The notes beneath the pieces were generated by a model, which was not told where the DNA came from, made no database searches, and worked only from the letters and a program-made list of their open reading frames with translations. A program made the position numbers and the translations under genes. Positions 1 to 8,949 of a stretch of 64,000 bases of DNA are shown here, one piece after another (position 1 is the first letter of the stretch; each line of letters begins with the position of its first letter). Origin of the DNA: Lottia gigantea (taxonomy: Eukaryota; Mollusca; Gastropoda; Lottiidae); NCBI RefSeq assembly GCF_000327385.1, contig NW_008709781.1:732718-796717 (forward strand). Reading direction: 5' to 3'.

Positions 1-543
1 ATTATAAAATTCACAACTGCCTTCTGCACCAGACCCTTGACATGTTGAATCAACCTCTATAATATTGAGAAAAAAAACTTTTGCAACCCGGACAGTTTGT
101 AAATAAAATGGAGATTTACATCCTTCTCTACTGCACTTGATGTGCCTAACGAACATAGGGGGTAGAGGGGGGGCATATTAAACGATGAATTTGATTATTT
201 CCTATTGCAAATCATACCTTCTTTTAATATTGATTAAGATATAAAAATATCAATTTCGTTTCAAGATATAATATTTTGGAAAAGTAAGCAAGAGCTTCAA
301 TATATATGTACCCAGTCTAATTAAACTTATGTATTTCTTATTAAATTCCAGTAGTAACTATCAAAACATTCGGTTGCAAATTTAAAATTGTCTCAAAATT
401 GTGACGAGCATTGCGTTCGAAATCTTATCCCAATTTAGAAACTTGCTTTCATCTGAAACGATAAACAATAAGAATATATCTGATCCAGTACTTAGGAACT
501 TATCATGAAAACTAAATATCTAAAAAATATATGTCAGTGTTAC
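1..543. other. Non-coding stretch with a SINE 3'-end fragment
   Basis: I see no convincing gene here. Around 109-150 lies a degenerate copy of a short motif (consensus like GAGTTTTACGTCCTAC followed by TTCTGCAC). It recurs near 20,491, 35,071, 39,239 and 41,761, and is the 3' end of the tRNA-derived SINE at 39.2-39.5 kb. Confidence 0.4.
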
Positions 544-634
544 CTCCATCAGCCTGTACAACTCGATCTCTTGAAAACAACCAAGCACTGGTTCCTACCA
601 AAATACTGGCAATTACACACAGTTCAATCTTCAT
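544..634 (-). CDS. Candidate first coding exon with signal peptide or signal anchor
   Basis: An ATG at 634 (minus strand) opens a 30-codon segment beginning MKIELCVIASILVG. It has a hydrophobic core at about residues 4-20 and then a basic/acidic stretch (SRDRVVQADGG). At 544 it ends in a good splice donor (GGAG|GTAACA) in phase 1. A hydrophobic first exon with a phase-1 donor is typical of secreted proteins and type II membrane enzymes. The remaining exons would lie to the left, outside the window. The frame stays open upstream to about 790, so a longer N-terminus is possible. I do not recognise the product, and a chance open frame cannot be excluded. Confidence 0.35.
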
Positions 635-1724
635 CTTGCAAAATACGACACGCCACAACTTCCTACAACCAACTGAGAAGCAACCAACAATAGTGTATAC
701 AACGAACTTTACATACAGATGTAAGCCTACACTGACGTGAGCTAAACCCTCAACCGGACTTCCGACTATTGAATCGCCATCTTCAAACATTGACCTCCAA
801 CCCTAATTACGTAGATACTTAAGACTTTGATTTGTTGATTTTTAGGTTAAACTCAAGTAGCAGTCAGCCAAATAAGGATACCGGGACAACTGTTTCAAAT
901 AGTTCTTTGACTTATTCTGAGGAAAACAATCAACTTGTTGAACTTGTGATTAAAATTAGATTCCCACAATTTAAGCCGATTTAAATACAATATCTAAGAC
1001 CCCCCATACCCCACCCCACCTCACCTCACCTCCTTAAAATCCCCATAAACAGTCATGTAGAATCAGAAAAGATACCCATACAAAAAGAAAACTTGTCTCT
1101 TCTGTTCATTTCTATCCGTAAACAACATTGGGGAACTTAAATAATATATCTGACGTGAGATTTAAAATTAGTTTAAAGTATTAAATAACAACATATTATT
1201 CAACGACATTGACTACCATTTAATTTGATATATTGAATACATTGTCATATTATGTCTTGTAAGTTATTGTAAATAAAGCAATAAAGCAATCAAAGGGTAT
1301 TATAATTAGTATTGCTATAAATATTTTTATGTACAATAGACGTGAATACCATATATACGTATATGTCATGTCCAAGTTACCATATTTCTCGGATATTCAT
1401 TCATTCGTTCAGTTTAAAGAGCGACAGTCTAGAATAGACTGTAGTATAATAAACTAGTGTCCAAAAGAAACGATACCAACTTATTTTCAAAATTGTTTTT
1501 TACTAAGTGAATTGTCTAATATGAAAACATGCCAATTCGTATTGCACATCCCAAACACAGCATAGTCGATAAAAATACCGGGAACACGTGATCACTTCCG
1601 GGAAAAAACGTAAATTTCGTGAAAGTGACATTTCCCTCTCTAGCATGTTCTGCACGTGCATAAAAACTGTATAAAACGGCTGATCAGACACGTTGATATC
1701 ACAGCAACAAAAAGAACACAAGAT

Positions 1725-2512
1725 ATGCCCTGTTTGACAGCCATCGAGAGAGAGAGAGCCGTTGGAATGGTCCAACAAGGACCGACACACGTCGACGTTT
1801 GCCAGAAGATTGGACTGCACACGCATCACTATCACCAGGTTGATGCAGCGGTTACGTCAGACAGGTCAGACGTCAGACAGGCCCAGGAGTGGAAGACCAC
1901 GAGTAACCACGCCCCGTGAAGATCGTTACATCCGGGTATTACACCTGAGGAACGGCACCGTAACAGCGACGTCCACGGCGGCTACAGCACTGGGACACAG
2001 GATCAGTCGACAGACCGTCTACAGGAGACTACGGCAGTATGGTATCCGGCCACGTCATCCCTACCGCGGACCGCTCCTGACGCCTCGACACCGGAACAAC
2101 AGACTGATCTGGGCCAGGCGAGTTCGACGTTGGCAACGGCGGGACTGGGCACATGTTATGTTCTCTGATGAGAGCAGATTCCTCATCTTCAAAAACGATG
2201 GACGGCAGCTTGTATACCGACGATTTGGTGAACGTTTGGCGCCTAACTGTATCCAATAGGTCCGGCCGTTTGGAGGTGGAGGGTTAATGGTTTGGGGTGG
2301 CATATGTGGTGACGTCAAAACGAGGCTTGTCGTAATTCGTGGNNNNNNNNNNNNNNNNNNNNNNNNNNNNNNNNNNNNNNNNNNNNNNNNNNCGATGTCC
2401 CCTCGAGGAATGGCAACGCATCACTCCCAACGTCATCAGACGTTTGACGGCATCAGTCCGTAGGCGTGTTCTGGCATGTAATGATGCTCACGGTGGACAT
2501 ACCCACTACTGA
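1725..2512 (+). pseudogene. Tc1-type transposase, disrupted
   Basis: The product would cut and paste the element through an N-terminal paired-like helix-turn-helix region and a DDE/D nuclease. The frame starts MPCLTAIERERAVGMVQQG at 1725. It shifts by one near 1800, where the next frame continues with the HTH and linker (RPRSGRPRVTT) and a second HTH (ISRQTVYRRLRQYGI). The first catalytic Asp lies in VMFSDESRF. An in-frame TAG at 2257-2259 follows NCIQ, and the same frame then resumes as VRPFGGGGLMVWGGI. After the N gap the C-terminal tail runs from 2393 to a TGA at 2510-2512. The second Asp and final Glu/Asp motifs would lie in the gap. With a frameshift and a stop this copy is probably not autonomous. 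Confidence 0.88.
2343..2392. other. Assembly gap (50 N)
   Basis: A run of exactly 50 N lies inside the transposase. In related Tc1 transposases about 100 residues separate the parts on either side, so the true gap is probably nearer 300 bp unless the copy is internally deleted. Confidence 0.97.
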
Positions 2513-2772
2513 CTTGACTTTGTGACGTGTGGTGTGACATTTCCCGTTGTTTCTGTGATCAGTGCTCTAACGAAATGTTCTTTTTTCGACCCCACCCATC
2601 TTTAAAGGCTTGTCATATTGGTTGTACAGATTTTATTGAAATGAAATTTTTGTACAGATGTTGTGAAAGGATTTCTCAAAAGCATAACACCAATCCTAAA
2701 CTTCTGCATTGTTTAGTTTTTCTTTTATGTCGTTGCAAACAGGTGGTATCGTTTCTTTTGGACACTAGTTTA

Positions 2773-3639
2773 GTATGCTTACAAATGGAAATGCTTGTTT
2801 GTTGTTGAAATAGAAACATGAACGAATAAACTATCGAACAAGGTACATTTTATGTGACTTAGTCAACATACCACTCAGGCTCTCTACTCGGAATTTACGT
2901 TTTCAGTGATGTCACGAATCGCGATAGCGAAACCCAGCGACATAAATGTTCAAGAAAAAAGTCCATGGTCAATCGGGCTGTCGTGGTCCTGGTATAACTA
3001 AGCCCTCGACTATGACAGCGTAGATTTATTGTTACGAAACAAAAGAACAATAGACATAATATAAGTTTCATAACATTTGACAATTTCTTCCTTGGATATA
3101 TCGAATCAAATAGTAGTTAATATCATTGTATTCTATGTTTACAAAATTAAACAATTTATAGACCCTACTATAAATGGACAGAATTTAAAACGCTTACGTC
3201 AGATATAGAATTAGAGATCTTGGTAGGCGATCGTCTTTACGCAAAAGAAACAAGACGAGAGACAATTTTTCTTTTAATCAGGTATGAATTTTTACCATTC
3301 CGACTTGAACATAACTAACTAACATATTTACTGAACAGATAAAGAATTATCGCATAGTACAGAAAATAGTGAGCTGTTTATTGAAATAATTCAAAACATA
3401 ATTTTCAGAAAACAATGAATGTTTTGAGTGTCTTTCGTGTTATTGTTATGTCATATCGAGTGTCTTATCAGGTAGAGTTCTCAAATGGAGGCTGCAAGTC
3501 AGTACCTAGCTTCGGCATCTTCTGTACATTGAGCGGACGTTTACAAACGACATTGGAATCTGCATTCAGACCCCGAAGAAAGCTGCACTGTGTTCTGTTG
3601 CATTCTTAGGCATCTTTGAATGTCATCCTACAAGTGACT
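2773..3639. other. No gene recognised
   Basis: AT-rich sequence with no open frame that resembles a protein family and no clear repeat. Confidence 0.5.
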
Positions 3640-3880
3640 GAGTGAGAGGCGTGGCATTACTTTGATCTTATGCCGTTCGTCCTGTTGGCTATGACAGTGT
3701 GTTGCCGTTGAATATGCTGTAAGGTGTGGTAGTCTTGCAAAATGGGGTAAATCGTGTGGTCGATGTAACGGGCTGTGACTCCATGACCTCTGTCTGGGTT
3801 AATATTCCTAACAGACAACAGATCCAAGTTTCTGATTGATGCCGATTTCAGCCCATGCCATGATGATTCTTACCAATTCT
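3640..3880 (-). pseudogene. Decayed Tc1/mariner transposase fragment
   Basis: Read on the minus strand, scattered frames recall the catalytic core of Tc1-type transposases. MAWAEIGINQK stands where the family has a MVWGGIS-type motif. GVTARYIDHTIYPILQDYH stands where it has a TAQRYIDEILRP-type segment. LQHIQRQHTVIAN stands where it has LQQDNARPHTAR. Several stops and indels separate these pieces. No terminal repeats were found, and it is not a copy of the element at 1.45-2.77 kb. The match is from memory of family motifs. Confidence 0.5.
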
Positions 3881-4282
3881 CATTAGGTGTCAGCTGAATG
3901 TCATAAACTTGCCCTTCTAAAGTCCCAAAATCATATATATGAAGAAAACAATATTATCATGCACGATTATTTCCAAAAATGCGACGTTTCTTTATCTGTT
4001 CAGTATATATAGTAGCCGTCTGCCAATAAGGGTTTCAAAAGGGGGGGGGGGGGGGTCTTGTCTTTTTTTGTATATCGGTATGTATACAATTTTATTGCAC
4101 CAATCTGACTTTACAAACATTATCTGTGATTCACATTCGTTTAGAACACTTTCAGCATAATATGATGTTACCAACTCAGATAACACTCAAATCGAATGAA
4201 TTTTGACCATGACTAGAGTTTTAAATTGTCCTTTCAGTTTATTCGGGGTAAATTGGTAAACATCTACAGATTTATGTAGAAA
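3881..4282. other. 5' flank of the ankyrin/SOCS-box gene
   Basis: Holds a 15-bp poly(G) run at 4041-4055. A good splice acceptor (GTCCTTTCAG) ends at 4237, so the ankyrin gene probably has one or more upstream 5'UTR exons. Confidence 0.4.
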
Positions 4283-5404
4283 ATGGATAATGGTAGTGTG
4301 TATGATATATTGTTTCATGCTGCCGAACATGGCATTCCAAGCGACGTAAATGAACTAATAGCTCGAGGGATTGATATCGATGTGCGAGACAAATCTGGAA
4401 GAACTCCTATACTTGTTGCATTAGTTAACCGGCACCCTGAAACGGCTGTCAATCTTATCACGGCAGCTGGTGCAAATTTGAACGTGGCAGATTCTGACGG
4501 TTTTACACCATTGATGCTTGCCATAAAAAATAACTTGAATAGGGTTTGTAAGATGTTAATCGACAAAGGTTGTAATGTTACCCTACAGAATAATTACAAT
4601 GAAACAGCTCTTCATGTTGCTGTCAATACCTGTGAACGAATCATCAGTCAGCATGACGGAAATAACGAAAATCCATGTGATGATCCTTGGATACAACAGG
4701 TCACTGACAGAACTATGGAACTTTTAAAATTGTTTATTTCGCATGGTTGTGATGTGAATGTTAGAAACACCAGAAACCAGATCGCGCTACATTTTACTTC
4801 AAGAATGCCTGGATGTGCCAAGTATTTGCTTGAACATGGGTCAAATGTTAATGTGGAAGACACAATGGGGCGGACACCTTTGACTGTAGCTATAGAAAAC
4901 GGAACTGTCGAAGTGGTTGAGTTGCTTCTAATTCATGGTAGTGAGCCTAATCTAGGTCGTGCCGTGAAATTCGATCTCTGGTTTTATCCTTTGGATCATT
5001 TGCAATTTAAGATATTAACACTTCTTTTGAAATTTCAATGGAGGTGTACTTTCGACAAAAGTCAAAACGTTTCACAAAAGTACTCGAATGAATCCTCATC
5101 TACAAGTTTTGACAATGAGACACGTCTATATTTAGTACGCTTGGCGTATCATACAGGTTCGTGTTCACAAGCGAATTTGTTTCATTTACTTAACCATTCA
5201 GATTTCCAAAATACGTGGCAGAGTATCGAGAAAATAAGAAAACGATTGAAGGACAATTGCAATATTCCAATGTCTTTGGAACATATATCTAGAATAGTTA
5301 TTCTTAAATCTCTGAAGCCCAAGAAGGAGATAAATATTAGCAAATTAATCATTCCATCAGTATTAAAAAGTTTTCTACTTGTTTCTGACATTGTACACGA
5401 TTGA
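4283..5404 (+). CDS. Ankyrin-repeat and SOCS-box protein (ASB-like)
   Basis: A 373-residue frame in a single coding exon. Ankyrin repeats occupy about residues 5-224, with consensus starts DKSGRTPILVALVN (36), DSDGFTPLMLAIKN (70), NYNETALHVAV (104) and DTMGRTPLTVAIENG (193). A roughly 25-residue insert (120-145) lies inside one repeat. The C-terminus (about 330-366, SLEHISRIVILKSL then IIPSVLKSFLL) fits a SOCS box. In ASB proteins that box recruits elongin B/C and a cullin-5 ubiquitin ligase while the ankyrin repeats choose the substrate. The start is the first ATG after a likely 3' splice site at 4237. The middle (225-329) matches nothing I recognise. Substrate and exact orthology are unknown. 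Confidence 0.85.
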   Translation: MDNGSVYDILFHAAEHGIPSDVNELIARGIDIDVRDKSGRTPILVALVNRHPETAVNLITAAGANLNVADSDGFTPLMLAIKNNLNRVCKMLIDKGCNVTLQNNYNETALHVAVNTCERIISQHDGNNENPCDDPWIQQVTDRTMELLKLFISHGCDVNVRNTRNQIALHFTSRMPGCAKYLLEHGSNVNVEDTMGRTPLTVAIENGTVEVVELLLIHGSEPNLGRAVKFDLWFYPLDHLQFKILTLLLKFQWRCTFDKSQNVSQKYSNESSSTSFDNETRLYLVRLAYHTGSCSQANLFHLLNHSDFQNTWQSIEKIRKRLKDNCNIPMSLEHISRIVILKSLKPKKEINISKLIIPSVLKSFLLVSDIVHD

Positions 5405-6270
5405 AATAACTTACACTTTTCTCACTTCAAGAGTATCCGTTTTTACATGTGAAAGGAGTCGATATGATGACCTCATATTGCTTTTTAAAAAATAAGTGAT
5501 GATAACTTCTAAAACAAATTACGATCAGATCATGAACTTCACTTGTGTTGATGAAGAGTCATACGAAACTGAAAATGATTCTTACATAGATATAACATAC
5601 ACGATCGTAATTCACAGCCATTTTGAATCACTACCTCGACTTAAAAGTCGAATTTCGATAAAGGTCATAATATTTCAACTAAGCCTTCCAAGAACATTTA
5701 AAGGTTAGAAATGGCTTTAATTGTGATTTGAAGGCAGTGTTGAAATATTAAATCATTTTTTTAAATTTTACTTATTAAGTCGGGGACTCAAAACTCAAAT
5801 GGTTGTGAACTACGCTTGTTATTTCCATGTACGAATTATACGTAGTTTCGTAAATATGATGAGTGTATTAATGCGGAGAAAACCACGAAGTGAAACTAGA
5901 TTAGCATTGGAATTAAATTTAAAGGCGAGTATGGTAACAATACATATTTTGGCCAAATCTTTTGGTGAAAAATCTTCCAAATGGGACAAACCGCATAGGC
6001 CTCTGTGTATGCTACATATAAATTGTGCATTTTCAATATCCAGATGGAAAACGAGTACTAAAAATCCTTGATTGCACACTACATGGTTTGCCTGTGTACA
6101 TTAGCCCAATTAGGTTAAGAAAAGTAAGAAGTAAAATTTTATTTCATTGAACCTTGCTGTGTTTTATGTGAATCATTAGCAATATCGAAGTGTTGCCGAC
6201 CAGATGTAGCAGCGGATAATTTCATGTTTCTCTGAATCGAGAATTTAGAAAGCATTGAAATGAGATTTAG
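5405..6270. other. Intergenic, no gene recognised
   Basis: Contains the 3' flank of the ankyrin gene. No canonical AATAAA is seen nearby; an ATTAAA lies near 5746. Short open frames at 5496-5708 and 5799-6071 show no family resemblance. Confidence 0.4.
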
Positions 6271-6304
6271 AGAAGTTATGTAAAACAATTTTTATTATTC
6301 AAAT

Positions 6305-6310
6305 TTTATT
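6305..6310 (-). promoter_or_regulatory. Poly(A) signal of the shell-matrix-like gene
   Basis: AATAAA on the minus strand about 70 bp past the stop codon of the spliced model. A second AATAAA lies at 6291-6296. Confidence 0.55.
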
Positions 6311-6378
6311 TGACCTTAGATATATTTGGATACATCAATTACCCGTGTACATCACATGAACACCAAATCTTGACTTAA

Positions 6379-6961
6379 TTAGCTGGAAAAAATTAATAGA
6401 ATACATAAATTATTATTTAACAATAGTTATTGAAGCAAGACAATCTTTAAGAGCATACAATGTTTTTGTTTCTGTTATGTTACTGCACAGTGTAGCGGAC
6501 CAATTTCAAACCAGTAGATCCGAGGTAGCTTACTATAATCACTTCATCGCAGCCACTATGATATAAAAACTAAATGATATTTAAACTTACATTCCATTTA
6601 TAGCTGCTCCTTGAGTAGCATCTTGTCCACCAAAAGCAGGGGAACCAAATCCAGCACCTCCAAATCCCATACCATAGGGTGACATACCTCCCATCATTCC
6701 CATTCCACCCATCATTCCTGAACCACCCATCATTCCTAAACCACCGAGTCCACCATACATCATAGCCATAGGATTGTACATACCTCCCATGAGCATAGGA
6801 TTGTACATACTAGCCATGAGCATAGGATTATACATACCACCCATAAGCATGGGGTTGTACATTCCCATGCCTAATCCTCCAAGACCGTACATTCCCATAC
6901 CGTACATACCGGCATTAGCAACAGCCAAAACGCAGGCAACAGCAACAACTAATTTCATCAT
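6379..6961 (-). CDS. Secreted Gly/Met/Tyr-rich repeat protein, shell-matrix-like
   Basis: A 124-residue protein. Residues 1-17 (MMKLVVAVACVLAVANA) form a classic signal peptide. Then come GMYG motifs, four MYNPM repeats spaced by nine residues (34, 43, 52, 61), Gly-Leu-Gly and Gly-Met-Met-Gly blocks, and a short QDATQGAAING tail. Small secreted proteins of such skewed composition are common in mollusc shell matrices, so a mantle secretory role is inferred. Gene model: a 5'UTR exon ends at 7275 (TCAAG|GTAAAT). An intron spans 6962-7274. The coding exon 6591-6961 starts exactly at the ATG behind an ACAG acceptor. A strong donor (AAT|GTAAGT) overlaps the apparent stop, and an acceptor (TTTTTTCCAG) ends at 6383. 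Splicing these gives ATC then TAA at 6379-6381, so the last residue is Ile instead of Met while the length is unchanged. Confidence 0.85.
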
Positions 6962-7356
6962 CTGTAAGTAAAGTCAATGGGTGTTTGAAAATAATTATGA
7001 AAACATGACAGTCACAGTAGTTCCTAAGTGTTTCAATCTCGTAGGCTACACGAATGACTATTTGACTAAGTATATAGGTGTTCTGAACAATCAAACTCGA
7101 TACATCGTGGAGCGCAGCTTTTTCAAGTCGATGGCAAAGATCAGTATGATGACTGGGTCACATATAAATGCATGTTAGAAAAACGCCTTGTAACGACGTT
7201 TTACTTGTCGTCTAAATGAATGATTAGGCCTCACTGTGAAGCCAAATGTGTCGAGAACTACCATATATATTTACCTTGAATTTGTGGGTTTCGTTGAGTT
7301 CTTTCTAGAAGAAGTAGTAAAGATCGAATGATGTTTTCACTCAAGTGAGTGCAGTT

Positions 7357-7363
7357 TTTTATA
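7357..7363 (-). promoter_or_regulatory. TATA box of the shell-matrix-like gene
   Basis: TATAAAA on the minus strand. With a start about 25-30 bp downstream (near 7330), the 5'UTR exon would run to the donor at 7275 and be about 55 nt long. TATA-driven promoters with a short non-coding first exon suit a highly expressed secretory gene. Confidence 0.6.
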
Positions 7364-7968
7364 CGTCTCTCCTTCCTTATTCAGTGTAATTAGGGATATT
7401 AATATAACCCATCAATAAGGGATTTTAATTAATTTTCTATAATTTAATATAATATTATGTATTTATTTAAATTATGATGATGTAAAGTTAGAAATTGGTA
7501 TGTCCGATAAGGATGGGTTGAAATTACATCATACAGCATGATTTGTTTTTAGTTGAACTGAAAGTGTCGTGTACTGAAAAGACATAAGATTTTTATCAAA
7601 TAGTGAAGATAGATGTAGAATCCACTGAAGAATAGCCAACATTATAAATCTGGATCTATCATAATCGAGGTGTTTTATTGTCAAGACTGAAAGGGCAATT
7701 CGCTATTAAAATACGTCCCAACCCCCGATCGACCACTTGCCTCAGTGTCCGACAGGAGAAGCATTCTTGCTTAATAATGTAGTGATCTAACTATAGGACT
7801 TCAATCCAGTTCAAAATGATCTCAATTTATTCTGTTGCATAATGGTATACTACTCCTTAGTATTACTGAAAGATAGCTTGCGATGCAACGTAACATACGC
7901 CCACTGGCAGCTGTGAGAAATAATAAAACAGTCTTTAGTGACTAAAGTACGAATTTTCAATAACAATA
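7364..7968. other. Intergenic, no gene recognised
   Basis: AT-rich sequence upstream of the shell-matrix-like promoter. No protein-like frame or repeat was identified; it may hold that gene's regulatory elements. Confidence 0.35.
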
Positions 7969-8640
7969 GCAATAACTCAAAAACATTTCATCGAAAATTC
8001 GTCAAGTTAAAACTTGTCCGAGATCTTATCAATTCCAATGATCACACCAAGTTTCATCAGAATCGATTGAAAACTGTAGCTTCAATCCTGCTCACGAACT
8101 ATTTTTGATAAATTTTGACGCGTTTTTACAAAGTCAAGGGCAATAACTCAAAAACCATTCATCGAAAATGCGTCAAATTAGAACTTGTCCGAGATCTTAT
8201 CAATTCCAATGATCACACCAAGTTTCATCAGAATTGGTTGAAAACTGTAGAGTCAATCCTGCTCACAAACTATTTTTAACAAATTTCAACACGTTTTAAA
8301 AAAGTCAAGGGCAATAACTCAAAAACCGTTCATCAAAAATGCGTCAAGTTAGAACTTGTCCGAGATCTTATGAATTCCAATGATCACAACAAGTTTCATC
8401 AGAATCGGATGAAAACTGTAGCTTCAATCCTGCTCACGAACAATCTTTAACAAATTTCAAGGCGTTTTAAGTCAAGGGCAATATCTCAAAAACCGTTCAT
8501 CGAAAATATGTCAAATTCGAACTTGACCGAGATCTTATCAATCACACCAAGTTTTAACAAAATCAGATGAAAACTGTAGTCTCTATAGTGCTCACAAGAA
8601 ATGATGACGGACGGACCGACGGGCCGACGGACATGGGCGA
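7969..8640. repeat. Tandem repeat, four copies of a ~171-bp unit, with a GACGG-rich tail
   Basis: The phrase GGGCAATAACTCAAAAACC recurs with small changes at about 7969, 8140, 8311 and 8478, a spacing of 171, 171 and 167 bp. Each unit also contains AACTTGTCCGAGATCTTAT, CCAATGATCACACCAAG and GTTTCATCAGAATC. The array ends in a GACGGAC-rich tail near 8595-8640. Similar units with a GGACGGAC tail are widespread in mollusc genomes. It lies just beyond the 3' end of the GPR156-like gene. Confidence 0.9.
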
Positions 8641-8949
8641 CGACAATATACGACCACATATTCCTGTGTGCGTATAAAAAACGTTTCAACAATCTGCATT
8701 GTCATCTTCAGGTGAATATGTTCGATATCAGGAATGTCACAAAACTGTGACTATTAAAGTAATAATTTGGCCCCATCAATCAATAAATATAAGTTATAAA
8801 TATTTCTATACTTTAATAACAGCTGAATAACAATAAAATATTTACAATTCAAACATAACAATAGCACTTATGGTGTCCCCAATTAAATAATAGTAATAGT
8901 AAGGGAGGTAACTCTACATAAAGTTTTTTTTGTGGGGGTGTTATTGTCA
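8641..8949. other. 3' flank of the GPR156-like gene
   Basis: Lies downstream of the receptor stop codon on the minus strand. The best poly(A) signal seen is a variant ATTAAA at 8812-8817 (minus). No canonical AATAAA occurs on that strand here. Confidence 0.35.

Larger units (their letters stand above)
1450..2772 (+). mobile_element. Tc1-like DNA transposon with perfect 29-bp terminal inverted repeats
   Basis: Positions 1450-1478 and 2744-2772 are perfect inverted copies over 29 bp (core TGTCCAAAAGAAACGATACC). The outermost TA on each side fits the TA target duplication of Tc1/mariner insertions. Between them lies a transposase remnant and a 50-N assembly gap. The interior is much richer in GC than its flanks. 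The intact TIRs suggest a recent insertion or recent arrival of the family. The visible length of about 1.3 kb is a minimum, because the gap hides part of the transposase. Confidence 0.93.
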
